Origin: Ampullaceana balthica
Lineage: Eukaryota > Mollusca > Gastropoda > Lymnaeidae
Assembly (NCBI GenBank): GCA_944989445.1
Contig: CALYLW010000056.1
Location: 345,948-409,947 of the forward strand
Direction: 5' to 3'
DNA length: 64,000 nucleotides
In this document: piece by piece, positions 47,425 through 59,654 of the stretch
Layout: each line of letters starts with the position of its first letter
Position numbering within the stretch: the stretch's first letter is position 1
Notes under the pieces: generated by a model
The model's input: only the letters and a program-made list of their open reading frames with translations
Databases searched by the model: none
What the model was told of the DNA's origin: nothing
Made by a program: the position numbers and the translations under genes

Positions 47425-49200
47425 GCCCAAGGTGTAACTTTTAATGGTAACCTGTCTTTTGAAAAAAAGCAATAAATAAACACTTTTATTACGTCTGCAT
47501 TGAAACAAAAAGCCGAATAGAGATATCACCGAGGTACAATGAAATGCTCTTTGACGCGAGGAAAATCACTTTGATATGTACTACAGTAAGGTGTCTATTG
47601 CAAGGGAGCTCGTTGAAAAAAATGTCCAAATTCGATAGAAAGAGCCGAGCTGCCAGGGGCAACCACTCCAGCCATCCTATATCATCAGTTGTTCTCATGG
47701 GTTGGCAAAGTAAACATTGACGTCATTACCGTAGAGTAAAAGGCAGGATATTATGGAGAATTCAAGAATAACCTATTTGGTTGACCCTTGAACTGTTTGC
47801 ACCGTGGCTACGTCATTAAAACCATTTCATTGGTGGCGATTAGACGCCATGCTTTTGTTTCATTGGAAAAACTCATTATTAACGGAATAAGTCAAAGTTA
47901 GGATCGGCGTAATACAGTTTCGATACAATTTCGTTTAACACTTCTCTCAGAGGTCGTGTCTTAGTTAAAGATGTATAGCTGCGGAACTCACAGAGTTTGG
48001 TTCGAGTCCCGCTATTGTTACCATATTTGTTGCGGTTATTTAGAAGTTTATAGAATAACAATAGGGAGACGGGACCCTGGTTCAGTTTTCTTTGATTCAA
48101 GGTATTCACTGCTCATTTTAAAGCTTGGGCCTGTTTCTGATCAATTAATTTCGCATCGTTGGTCTATCTTCTAGTTGACTTCTAAAAACTGTATGATTGA
48201 GTTTGTTTGAAAAGCTCTTCTCAATTTTTGTAATCATGTTTATAAACAACATTCATGGTTATGGAGCCAATCCAAGTAGGACGAGGCACGGGCAACTACT
48301 CTGTTTCACCAAAAATTGAACGCATCCAATAGCAGAGAAACTTGATTTCGTTTACAGTGAATTTCAAGTAGGGTGCAATTGAAAAGACACTCGAATAAAC
48401 AGAGTTTAAATTGAGAGCCGAATTAGAGACTTTAAGCATCTAAATCAGCGCGTTCGAAATCTTAGTTTCAATGACATCATAAAATATCTCATAAAACAAT
48501 TGGTCTATGTCTCGGTAACAATTGTTCTATATATTATAAACAGTTGTTATTATTTTTATTTTTTTGCTCTCATGAAAAATGCTTCTATACGTAAAGACAC
48601 TGAACTGTGCAAATGTTTTAAACCAATCATTACGGAGTGTTTGGAAAGTTATAAATTTGGGAGTTTGAAGCTTTGAACTTGAGTAATTACATTGCATTGT
48701 AAAAGTTATATATCAATAATTTTATATATTTTGAAAGCTAGAAATGTTGGAAATTATTACTTAAAAATGTATATATTAGGGTGTTTATAAACTCCAGCAT
48801 TCATCAATTCTTAAAGCTGTAAATTTGGAAATTTAAAAGCCTGGGAAGCTTCAAATTTGGACATTTTTCATTTGTACAGTTCTAAATTTGAGCAGTTTTA
48901 AATTTGGAAATCATAAAATTGGACAGTAATACATTTGGAAATTATAAATTTGGACAGTATTTTAAATATGAGAGGTCGAAGTATTTTATGTGTAACATTT
49001 TATTGATTACCTGAGCAGATTTCCAGACAATAATTATGCTACGCTCTTAAAAGGAAATCATTGTATTTTAGTTTATTTTTTAATTAACTTTTACAACTGT
49101 CAGCTTAAAAGTAGCAGAAACAGAAATTCCAAACAGAAGATTATATAATCTGCTATTTAAATTTTAGTTATAGATTGACGTAAAAAAGACATCATTATAG
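47425..49200. other. Intergenic, no gene seen
   Basis: Short open frames without homology. GGTTCGAGTCC at 47999-48009 resembles a tRNA B box, but there is no cloverleaf. AAATTTGG words recur at 48640-48960. Confidence 0.4.
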
Positions 49201-49204
49201 ATCC

Positions 49205-49350
49205 AAACACAAACTATGGCTTAAACTAAACACCAACTATGGCTTGAACTAAACACAAACTATGGCTTGAACTAAACACAAACTATGGCTTGAACTAAAC
49301 ACAAACTATGGCTTGAACTAAACACAAACTATTGCTTGAACTAAACACAA
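49205..49350. repeat. 23-bp minisatellite (ACAAACTATGGCTTGAACTA)
   Basis: Six copies, just before the target duplication of a hAT element. Confidence 0.9.
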
Positions 49351-49387
49351 ACGATTTTTTTCCGTGGACAATATTAATGATCTACAG

Positions 49388-50574
49388 CAGGATTCGTCGT
49401 ACTTTTTTTGCCCGTTACCAAAATATAAAATTTTATGTTGCCGTTACCCCCCGAGGACGCGGGGTCCTGCCCACACCCCTTGGACGTTTGAGAGCATTGT
49501 AAGCACCCCCCCACCAGACGCGGGGTCCTGCCCACACCCCTTGGGCGTTTGAGAGCATTGTAAGCAAATGGGTCTAGGGCTAAGCAGGAGCCGAAAACGC
49601 ATCTGGTGAGTTTCAGAAGCCGGACAAGTGTCTAGAAATTACCAAAAAAGCATTATGCGTATGATGCAATTTTAAAAGTTAACAGTCGAATATAATATTA
49701 TTGTTTTTACGGTTATAAGTCTAAGGGCCCCTGGCCATTCTATATATAATCTGATATAATGCCATCAAGTCGGATGAACACAATTTACTTTTTAAATAAA
49801 CACATAAATTATAAATTTAATATGAATTAATGTCAACAATTTTTATTATAAAACATAGAGGTGTTTTCTTGAAATCTCATTACTCATTACAGTTCAGTTT
49901 TTTAAAAAATGATGTTTTTTTTTCATTTTTGACACAATTCCACCAAAATTGTGCTTTATGATGTCAGGGCAAGTTGGATGCTGTCTTCAGGGTACAATCG
50001 ATTTCGCAGCTTTGTTTTTATGTTCACTAGAGTGGAAAATCCTTGTTCTCCAAGGTACGTTGTTGCAAAAGGCAGCGACGCCTTGACGGCCTCCTCATGT
50101 GCAGTGTTGAAAGCCTTTGCAGCATTTGACATCCAAAAATGTGTCAGATCTGCTTTGTTTGCAAATTCAATACATGCCTCATTATGTGGTCTCATCAAGC
50201 TGAATATCAAAGAATTTGTTCGCATTTATAGAAGAAAGTACTTGTTCCCGGACATATTCAGCCAAGTAGAATTCTGTCTTTCACAACTTTTGCTGACAAA
50301 GCGACTGAATTTAGTTTCATACATGAATCATACAGTGGTTAACTAGCATTTTTGGATTCCTCTCTCTTGCAAAAGTCGAACAATCTTATTAATAAGCCAC
50401 GCCTTTTGTAAATATACGTGCACATGACGGATTTTCATTAAAAAAAAATTTAAATAAAAAATTAAAATATTAAAATGTTGCGAATTTTATATGTACCTAA
50501 ATGATACTGTTTTACCCCCAAGAATTCATTTTTTACCCCAAATGGGGTAATTTATCACTGTTCGCAGACCCCTG
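49388..50574 (-). mobile_element. hAT element, internally deleted, 1187 bp
   Basis: Flanked by exact 8-bp duplications ATCTACAG (49380-49387, 50575-50582). Minus-strand start CAGGGGTCTGCGAAC; other end CAGGATTCGTCGTAC. The minus frame 49956-50225 encodes the hAT dimerisation segment (ATTYLGEQGFSTLVNIKTK, RNRL). The rest of the transposase is missing. A ~66-bp direct duplication (GACGCGGGGTCCTGCCCACA) lies at 49450-49565. Confidence 0.88.
49956..50225 (-). pseudogene. hAT transposase C-terminal remnant
   Basis: An 89-codon open segment ending in the dimerisation motif of hAT transposases of the ZBED/FAM200-like group: TTYLGEQGFS, then LKTK-like KTKLRNRL and QLALTS. The catalytic domain is absent, so the copy cannot act alone. 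Confidence 0.75.
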
Positions 50575-50582
50575 ATCTACAG

Positions 50583-51420
50583 CAATATTTTTTTTAATGA
50601 GGCTATGACGCTGATACTAAATAAACTTTAAAACAGAAGAGTTCTAAATGATACAAGGAATAACTTAAAATAGTGGCTGTCATTTCTCAAATAGAAATTT
50701 CAAGTGACCTAAATTGTCATTATGTTTTGAAAAAGATTTTAAACTCAGCACAGAGAAGTTCACGTGTAAAGATCCGGCTTTCAATCTTTGACGCCCACAT
50801 CTTGAAAGCTGCATATTCTCTTAAATAAATCCACATTCCAGCATTTATTGTAAATATTCTCCATTTTTCACTGCGAAACTCATCGGTTCTGGAATAAGTC
50901 CAGCTTTTACATATACACTCATGAAATTAAATTTTGTTTTGGCGATTTGAGGATATACTTGTGATAGAAACCCTAGATGACGATATAAATCTATTTATAG
51001 CTATTGAGAAAATAGTGTGTGTTGAGAGACATAAAGTTTAAGCCAAAGATAAAAAGATTGTACAAGGGGTTGTGCTACAAAGGGAAACTTCAAGTTGTTG
51101 CCATGCCATAATTTGTAAAGTGGTGAAGGAATTTCTTGTTGACTTTAAAATATATTTTTGTAGGAACTTGGCTTTAGTGCTTTTGATGTAATTCACCTTT
51201 GCATTAAGCAAAGATATACGTGCCAGAACGAGGCTATGAGAGTCTCCTGTTAGATCCCTGTTAGAAAGTCCTGTTTGAGGCCCATATGTTTAACCTCACT
51301 GAACATTGTTTATCAAATCGCCAAGCCAATCTGGAATTTTCGAACACATGAACTGGGAAGATGTTAATTTATATAAAGGATCTTACAGTGCTTTGACAGC
51401 AAGTTTTTCTCTTTAAGGGG
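50583..51420. other. Intergenic, no gene seen
   Basis: Unique-looking AT-rich sequence; no repeat or coding signature. Confidence 0.4.
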
Positions 51421-52246
51421 TTTTAAATCCTTTATATTAACTCGTGGTGTCTGAGCCCTTGCTTACTTGTCAAAAAAACAACTTTGAATAGATTTGTAAC
51501 CCACTTCCTCGTAAGCTAGCGAGCTGAAAATTTTCAGGCAGTTTTGTGCCGATGATAAAAATGATTTATCAAAATTTCAGATCGATCGCATGTACTGTAA
51601 TTAAATTATTGTTAACATTATTAACATGTTTTACGAGACATAACTAAAATGTTGTATTTTTGGATTGTCTTGCGCTGCGTATTGTAATAATCACTAGTTT
51701 AGCTATGTCTCCTATATAAAGGATTTATAGTAAAAAACGTGTTTTTTAAAACGGGTCTTTACAAAAATTAATATTCAATATAGAAAATTGCGAAACTATT
51801 TTATTATTTCACGCTTTTATTTAATTCACACTTTTTGTATGTTGTATGTTGTATCCTTCAAAACGTGTAACGTAAAATTAAACAACTTCTGATGGCCCTA
51901 AAGATCTCAAAATTTTACCACAGAAAGATCGTGGATGACAATGCATTATATCAAAATTTCGATCGATCGAATGTACCGTAATAAAATTAATGCATTTTTA
52001 GTTTATCTCTCTACTGCATCTGTATCCGTCTGCTTTTGTGTACATCCAAGTGCGGGTCAAGGAGTTCAACCCCAGCCAACGATGACCACATTCCCCGTGT
52101 TTAACATTTGATTATTCAAACATTCCCTTTATCAATTATGCCCCATTCTCACACCCACATTTTAAAAATAGAACACTTTTAAGAAATCTTCTTTTAAAAA
52201 GGACACGCTTTTATTTACAAATAGAAAGTGCACTAAAAAGAAGAAA

Positions 52247-52335
<89 letters not shown>

Positions 52336-53540
52336 GTTAAAAACACGATTTGCGCTTAAATTTTTTTTCTATGATTTCAGGTGAAATCCGTGAACATATC
52401 CACATCACATAAAAGCGTCAGGCGGGAGGAAAAACAAAAGTCAATATTGACCCACTTCGCGTGACGCTATCGGGCTGACATTTTGCACATAGAGTTGTGT
52501 CACCTAATAATGCATTGTATCAAAATTTCGGATCGATCAAATGTACCATAATTAGATTAATGCATTTTTAGTTTATCTCTATATATCCGTCTGCTATTGT
52601 TTACATCCACGGCCCAATGGAGTTTACCCCAGCCATCGATGACCACATCCCCGTGTTTTATAGCAAGGAGAGTTCAGTCACGCCCAGTCTGTAAATTTTT
52701 GTTGCGGGATGCGTATTATATTGAACATATTCAATACTTTTAGTTATGTCTCATATATAAGGGATTTATAGTTAAAAACTTTGTTTTTACGGGTTGTTTA
52801 ATTAAGTCCTTTATATTAACTTCGCCGTCTTGTCGTGGCCTCGCGGTCGGTTCGCCAGGCAAGCGGAAAAACAAAAGTCTAAAATGACCCACTTCCATCG
52901 ATGCTATCGAGCTGAAATTTTGCACATATACTCGTGTCGCCTAACAATGCATTGTATTTAAATTTTAGATCGATCGAATGTACCGTATTTAAATTAATGC
53001 ATTTTTTAATTTATCTCTATGTAACTCTATGTAGCCGTCTGCTATTGTTGACATCCACGTGTCACTGGAGTTCATTCCAACCATCGATGGCACATCCCCG
53101 TGTTTTACAGCAAGGGGAATTCAGTCAGTTTCATTCTGTAAATGTTTGTCGCGCGGTGCATATTATATTGCACATAATCAATAATTTTAGTTATGTCTCA
53201 TATATAAGGGATTTAAAGTTAAAAACTTTGTTTTTAAATCCCTTATATTAACTTCACCTGCTTGTCTGTCGTGGGCTCGCGGTCGGGCGGAAAAACAAAA
53301 GTTAAAAAAATGACCCACTTTTCGTGATGCTATCGAGCTGAAATTTTGCATATAGACTTTTGTTACCTAACAATGCATTGTATCAAAATTTCAGATCGAT
53401 CGAATGTACCGTAATTAAATTAATGCATTTTAGTTTATCTCTATGTAGCTCTATGTATCCGTCTGCTACTGTTGACTTCCACGTGCCGCTGGAGTTCACT
53501 CCAACCATCGATGACCACATCCCCGTGTTTTCCATTTGGT
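51421..53540 (+). repeat. Dispersed/tandem units related to arrays A and B
   Basis: 51424-51730 is an array-A-type unit in inverse orientation (TAAATCCTTTATATTAACTC to TATATAAAGGATTTATAG). Further B-type units begin near 52800 and 53237, with a partial before. Each keeps TTTCAGATCGATCGAATGTA and the GAGCTGAAATTTTGCA arm. Confidence 0.8.
52248..52330. repeat. (AT)n microsatellite
   Basis: About 80 bp of AT dinucleotides with one break, inside the repeat block. Confidence 0.97.
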
Positions 53541-53544
53541 CTTG

Positions 53545-53760
53545 CATTTTTATCAGAGTGTTAAGTGTTGATAGAGTGCTGATTTTCCTGGTTTCCTCAG
53601 GCAATCCATTCCATGCCCGAACTCCGGACGGGAAGTACGATAATGTGCATGTGTTTTCTTGCATAAGGTATAAAAAAAGTATTTTTATCCCTATGTCTAT
53701 CTGAGGGTTGTATTAGATTATAGTTTATAGAATGGGACTGCAATAAAGCTTTTAAATAAA
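53545..53760 (-). pseudogene. LINE 3' remnant (non-LTR retrotransposon)
   Basis: The minus strand encodes RHRDKNTFFIPYARKHMH in one frame, then YFPSGVRAWNGLPEETRK and STLSTLNTLIK in another. This is the C-terminal pattern of many jockey/CR1-type reverse transcriptases (F-P-R-x-x-x-x-W-N-x-L-P), broken by a frameshift near 53655. Confidence 0.6.
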
Positions 53761-53824
53761 ATACAAAATACACAAACAAATTGTGCAATGAAAACAATAA
53801 ATTTGAGCTTTATTTTTAGACTGA

Positions 53825-53866
53825 CCCGACAGTAAACGTTTCGGCTAATGCCTTCATCAGTACAAC
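53825..53866 (-). ncRNA. Hammerhead-ribozyme-like core in Penelope 3' end
   Basis: Minus strand: CTGATGA (53854-53860), stem II GGC-ATTA-GCC (53843-53852), then GAAAC (53838-53842), the conserved core order of hammerheads reported in Penelope-like elements. Stem III would be very short and stem I is not clear, so self-cleavage is unproven. Confidence 0.5.
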
Positions 53867-54112
53867 ATAAAATACATTCTTGCAATACTTACATAAGTAA
53901 TAATAACATTCGTAAAACATATTGTATTTTAAAATATTTATGTTAAATAAAAAGAAAGGGGAAAAAAACCCAAAAAAACATGGACAGAGGATATAGGAAA
54001 AAGGGGGAAGTATTCAAAGTTACAGTAAAAACCACAACGGGAACAAGATTCTGCAGTTAAGTAAAATTATGAATTTGGTAAATTCCATATGGAGCCAACG
54101 TACCAAATCTTT

Positions 54113-54454
54113 TTAGAGTCTATTTTCCATGTGGATTCTATCATGGGTATTGCTTGCATATAAAATACCAGTTACTGCAATATCTGATATGCCGTTATGG
54201 TCAACACTGTTAAAATGTTTAGACACAGGGCATTGAGCCTGTTTATTTATATTATACAGGTCTTCTCTAAAACGATCTCCAAGACGACGAACAGTCTCAC
54301 CCACGTAAATTTTATTACACCTCTTGCAAAGAATTGCATAAATCACGTTGCGACTTGTGCAAGTGAATCCATCTTTTATTAAGCATTGTTCAAAGAGGGA
54401 AAGAAATTGTGTTTTTCTTGAAATGACGTATGCATTTGTCAATGGTCTGTACAT
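54113..54454 (-). pseudogene. Penelope-like GIY-YIG endonuclease segment
   Basis: 113 open codons with VIYAILCKRCNKIYVGETVR then RLGDRFREDL. The Cys-x-x-Cys before YVGE and the DRFRE motif match the C-terminal endonuclease of Penelope-like retroelements. Upstream reverse transcriptase is not visible, so this is a 5'-truncated copy. Confidence 0.8.
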
Positions 54455-54481
54455 TTCTCAAAAGGCCCACGTGTATCTAAT

Positions 54482-54662
54482 CAGAAGCGTAACTGGGGTT
54501 TCCGCGCCCTTTGCTAATTTATTTTTGGTGCCCTTGACAAATGGATATATACAAAATCCAAAATGTAGGAAAATACTAAATTTTTAATAAATTGAAGGAT
54601 TAGCCCTCGGCGCCCTTGGCAACTGTCCCGATGCCAAGTCGTTGTTAGGGCCTACGCCTCTG
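54482..54662. mobile_element. hAT-like MITE, 181 bp, TATCTAAT duplication
   Basis: Termini CAGAAGCGTAACTGGGG and (reverse complement) CAGAGGCGTAGGCCC, with exact 8-bp duplications TATCTAAT at 54474-54481 and 54663-54670. It is inserted in the Penelope-like copy. Confidence 0.85.
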
Positions 54663-54744
54663 TATCTAATAAACACAAGAATACCTACATTAGCACATAA
54701 AAAGAGATTTCAATTAGAACATGATTTCGCACACGCTTTTTGTC

Positions 54745-55480
54745 CAGTTCGCACGTATTGTTTGTAAAAGAGTGCATGTTTTAAATCTCAATATAGCAGA
54801 TTTTGTTTATGAAATTGAACATTTATTTCCAAATAGTGTATGTTCTGGAAATAGCACATGTTCTTCAATGAGCACATGCGTTTCTAAATAAGAACGTATA
54901 ATAAGCACCAGTCTTTTGTTTGATGGAGCAGATAACACACACCATCCGCCAATTAGACATTCGGCAGATAGCAGCGCGGCCGCGCAACCGAACTCAACAT
55001 AGACAACAAGAATCTCTCTATCCCGTTCATAATAATGCAAACTTTCGTTATCGACAATTTGTAAACTACCACTTAAACCCCATAGCTTTATTATGGCTCA
55101 TGAATCTTGGGTCCTTCTTTTTGAAGACATGTTAATTAATTGAAATTCATGATCTAGGTGGATGAGTCTGACCATATTTGCAAATATTATGCTAAAATTC
55201 CCGAATTATATAAGATTTTCATCAGTTCTGCAAAATTTTCATAAGTTAAGACTTAACTTTCATAAGTCATGTCTAACTTTACTAATTCATGCCAAAAGTA
55301 ATTTATTGCGCATTGTCGTCTCAATCGAGTTATTTTACTACGGCATGATATATTTCTCTAACAATCACACATATCAAATATTTATTTTAAAACAAATACT
55401 TTATAACTTAAGAAAAAATTTTAACAACTAAACTCTTAAGTAAAACACATCTGGGATGCTTATGTCCTTTCCATTCGGCA
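54745..55480. other. Intergenic, no gene seen
   Basis: Short open frames only; some AGCACATG and CATAAGTTAAG words. Confidence 0.4.
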
Positions 55481-55486
55481 TCTCAC

Positions 55487-55850
55487 TACATTTCGTGGTA
55501 GCAATGTTTCACACTTTATTCCACAACAGTTCGTGGTAGCAATGTTTCACACTTTATTCCACAACAGTTCGTGGTAGCAATGTTTCACACTTTATTCCAC
55601 AACAGTTCGTGGTAGCAATGTTTCACACTTTATTCCACAACAGTTCGTGGTAGCAATGTTTCACACTTTATTCCACAACAGTTCGTGGTAGCAATGTTTC
55701 ACACTTTATTCCACAACAGTTCGTGGTAGCAATGTTTCACACTTTATTCCACAACAGTTCGTGGTAGCAATGTTTCACACTTTATTCCACAACAGTTCGT
55801 GGTAGCAATGTTTCACACTTTATTTTGTACAACAGTTCGTGATAGCAATG
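55487..55850. repeat. 38-bp minisatellite
   Basis: About nine nearly perfect copies of TTCGTGGTAGCAATGTTTCA plus CACTTTATTCCACAACAG. Only the edge copies vary, suggesting recent homogenisation. Confidence 0.96.
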
Positions 55851-55859
55851 TTTCCATTC

Positions 55860-56780
55860 TTATGGATGATCAATCCCTTTAACAAATAAGTAAAAACCAT
55901 TGTTTACCACTGGTGTGTTTGGCCAAACTAAAAGTAATAAGAAGGTTTTGCGCATAGTTTATAAAATAAACAACAATTCTCCTTTTAAAGCTATACCATC
56001 ATTTAAAAAGAAATTAAGCTGTCAGAATAATTTCATCATTATAAATGAATTGAGAATGAAGCAGGAATATTCAGGGAAACCTATGGTCTTATACAATTAT
56101 TTTTGTATAACGAGTTCAGCATTTTTGATTTCCTTAAAACTCAAAGTAATCATCGATGTGGCTGTAAGAGCATTAAAACAAAATTAACTGACAATTATTA
56201 ACAACGAAAGTGCCACCCCCGTGGACCTCAACCCTTTCTTCTCTCGCTCGTTACGCCCCTGTTTTCCTGGTAACTTCGACATCAGTTGTTGATAATGACA
56301 TACATTCATTTTTGACAAGTTTAAAGGGGCTCTTTTGTTTAAACAAAAATGTTGAGGACGACTACATTAGTTAAAATTTAAAAAAAAGAATGCGGCCCAG
56401 GTTAGGTGCAGATTTGAACTGTTTTCTCTACTACATCTGTACGAGGCGGGTTAAAGGCGTTACGGGAAACTCCCCAGATTTTTTTTTACAAAGCAAAACC
56501 GAGTGAGTGTTTGAATAACGGAATGCGTGGTGGGGGCGGGGGGGGGGACTGCGTGTAGTCGAGGGGCGTGAGCAAAACTGAAATTGAGCTTCGTTTGAAT
56601 CTTTTAATGTTGGAATGTAATACTATTTGAAATTTTTTTATTATCATTATTAACTTTCAATTTATTCTTGACATGAATGTCAAGACATGAATAAATCAGC
56701 TATGTTATTACGATTGTCTCATCAGACCAGTGTTTGTTTTTAAAACATTTTTCAGTTTAGTGGTATACTAAATCAAATAC
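55860..56780. other. Intergenic, no gene seen
   Basis: A 95-codon plus frame (55900-56187) has no recognised homology. A G-run lies at 56530-56548. Confidence 0.4.
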
Positions 56781-56809
56781 TTTTTCAATAACTTTAGTCA
56801 TTCATGAGC

Positions 56810-57425
56810 TTTTCTGTACTAACATGAGATATAAGGTACAAACATTAGCTGTTCTCTACAAATATGACCTGTTCTATACAAACATGAAATTTTAAGTATA
56901 AACATGAGTTTTTCTGCACAATCATGAGCTGTTCCATATTAAAAAACGAACAGTAATGTATAAAATAATTTAACTTTTCTGTACAAACATGAAACTTGGT
57001 GTACAACCATGAGCTTTTCTGTATAAAAAATCAGCAGCTGTGTAAAAAAAAATTAGCTGTTCTTATAATACATTTCATGTTATTTGCAATTATGAACAGA
57101 TCCATGCAAATATTTGCGCTTTGATACAAATGTTAGGAGATTTGTACAAATATGTGCTTATCCAAACTATTTGAAACACGCGAGGTTGTTTAACTCATGT
57201 GTGATTGTATATGCACGTTTGAGCTGATCTGTACGCACTTTAGCTAATTTGTACACACGTGAGCTGATCTGTACATACGTGAGATGATCTGTACACACGT
57301 GAGATGATCTGTACATACGCGAGATGATCTGTATACACTTTAGCTGATCTGTACACACTTGAGATGAGCTGTACACACGTGAGATGATCTGTACACACGC
57401 GATTTCATCTGCACACACGTAAGCT
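56810..57425. repeat. ACAAACATGAGCT / 20-bp GAGATGATCTGTACACACGT repeats
   Basis: A loose 25-30-bp repeat (56810-57170) followed by about ten regular 20-bp units (57215-57425), both built on a gtaca...gagct theme. Confidence 0.8.
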
Positions 57426-57639
57426 GATACGTACAAATGTGTTATGGTCTATAACCATGAGTAGCATTGAAGTATTATTTTTTTGTATTCAGTAAAGGGA
57501 TTAGATGAATCTATGAAGATAGATTTAATGAAAGACTACCTTAGATTGAAATAGACATTGTATGGTTAATGTGGTACGACACATCAGATAGAATAGACAC
57601 AAAATTGAATTTTTTTAAATCCCCATTTACAGTGGTGTC

Positions 57640-58160
57640 ACTAAGTGGGTGCGGACCACACCGGGTGTCACGATCGTAAGGGTTGACACCAAAGAGAAAA
57701 ATTCGGTGTTTTCCCCTTTATTAGGCACCGTCAGACTCGGAGGAGGTCTATGGGGTATGTTGTGAGGGGGTGACACCATGAGCTACCGCACTGGGAGACA
57801 CCAGAGCCGTCTTTACACCATTTTGGGCCCCCGGGCAAAGAAAGAGTGAGCCCCCCCCCCGCAGGAATAAAAATAAATATACATAATATATATAAATAAA
57901 CATATTCCCATGGGGCCCCTATGCTCATGGGCCCCCGGGCAAATTCCCAACGGGCCTATGCGTTAAGACGGCCCTGAGTGACGCCTCTGCCCATAAACCA
58001 GGTTTGTCTCCGAAACACTCCAAAAAAAGTGTATAACAAACCGCTTCGTAAACTCTTCGGGCGTAAACCGCTGTCCAAGTCCGGGTGGAAAATGGAGGGG
58101 GGGGGGTGAGGGGGGCGCTGCATCCTCTACAAGCTGGGGTGACACATAGGAATCTTGACA
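57640..58160. mobile_element. GTGACACC-rich repeat with nested MITE
   Basis: An outer element with GTGTCACTAAGTGGGTGCGG and GGGTGTCAC words is split by a 175-bp insert, 57802-57976. The insert's termini are CAGAGCCGTCTTTAC and (reverse complement) CAGGGCCGTCTTAACG, with GGGCCCCCGGGC inside. The flanking octamers ggagacac and agtgacgc agree at only five positions, so the insertion is old or the boundary is slightly off. Confidence 0.5.
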
Positions 58161-58164
58161 CCCC

Positions 58165-59020
58165 ATTGTGTCTATATCAAGGTTAAGATTTTCTTTGCAA
58201 AGAAATAACAGCAAATTAAGCGTACTACGTGTTTTATATTTAAGCATAATAGTTTCAGGTGCTTCAATAACATTTTAGTTTTTAAGAATGATAATCAAGG
58301 GGATACAGAGACCCATTTATTTGTTAAGTGAGTTTAATTGAGGACCACAGCTATCTAATAATTGTAATAACAATGTTTAAATGACCTCTAGGCAATTTTT
58401 CTAGTTTCTCAATCAGACAAAAGGAACGTTGTAAAAGAAGAGTTATTTTTATACATCCGATTTGATATCACAGGGAATCGCCATTTATCGCGTGGTCGAT
58501 TATTTTACGCAATGAATGTTTACATAAACATTTTTAAGAAGTGTACTTGTCAGAAAACGATAATTGTCTTTTCCGGTAATTTATTTATGTTGTATAAACA
58601 CAAAATTACTGGCTGACAAACATATGATATAATTTTACGTGAATTTAAAGATTTTAAACACACTGATCATAATTGCAGGAATGGGTAAATACACAGGTGT
58701 GTTGGAAATGTGTAACTAACTAAAGCGGTGACAAATATATGTGAACATCCAACTTCGCTGATTAGGCCTAAATCACACATAAACAACTGCAACCCATTCA
58801 CAGGTATAAAACACTGAAACTTATAGCAGAGTGTTAAATACTACAACACATACGTATAGAATACTACAAAACATAAACACGTATGAAACAACACATACTC
58901 ATACACACATATGCTATCCATTAGTTGGCCTACTACACGGCTTATTACAAGGCATATTTCCTGAGAGTCACGTGATGGTGTAGGTGAGCGGCAGCAACGG
59001 CAAACTCGTCCACTTGACTT
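58165..59020. other. Intergenic, no gene seen
   Basis: AT-rich DNA; GTCACGTGAT occurs near 58967 just before the 36-bp array. Confidence 0.4.
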
Positions 59021-59026
59021 GACGGC

Positions 59027-59350
59027 AGGGGGCGCTCTCAGACTGGGTGGGTCTATCCCTCTAGGGGGCGCTCACAGCCTGGGTGGGTCTATCCCTCTAG
59101 GGGGCACTCACAGCCTGGGTGGGGCTATCCCTCTAGAGGGGTTTTACAGCCCGGGTGGGTCTATCCCTCTAGGGGACGCTCACAGCCCGGGTGTGTCTAT
59201 ACCTCTAGGGGACGCTCACAGCCCGGGTGGGTCTATCCCTCTAGGGGGGGGGGCTCGCAGCCCGGGTGGGTCTATCCCTCTAGAGGGGGCTCGCAGCCTG
59301 GGTGGGTCTATCACTATAGAGGGCGCCCACACCCTGGGTGGGTCCATACT
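59027..59350. repeat. 36-bp GC-rich minisatellite
   Basis: About nine copies with GGGTGGGTCTATCCCTCTAG and GGGGCGCTCACAGCCT. The plus frame reads GGSIPLGGAHSL repeats and is not taken as a gene. Confidence 0.93.
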
Positions 59351-59654
59351 TCTACAAAAATGAAATCTCAGTCTTAACTGTTGTTTTCGGATTTCAACGT
59401 TAAAACGCTGACTGCTTTGAAACGGACAAGGCGTCTTTACCACTTTAAACCAAATATGTTGTTTTTCTTTCACCAATCATTCATCTGTTTCTTTAATAAT
59501 TAAACAACTGTTCAGACAAGTGCTCTGACAATTCACAATTGCCTCAATTACGTGCGTGTAAATTACATAGAGAATTGCTTTCATTGTGTAGAATACTCCT
59601 ACAAACTGTTCACTGACAACTACACAGGGTTTGAAATTCCATCATCATCCCATG

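Larger units (their letters stand above)
53765..54740 (-). mobile_element. Penelope-like element 3' part, interrupted by MITE
   Basis: Carries a GIY-YIG endonuclease segment (54113-54454) and a 3' region shared with 29238-29465 including a hammerhead core. A hAT MITE (54482-54662) splits it; sequence beyond to about 54740 may be the element's continuation, with stops. Confidence 0.7.

Noticed and set aside
47975..48020. Possible tRNA B box GGTTCGAGTCC
   Set aside because: No acceptor stem or A box at the required distance; at best a tRNA relic.
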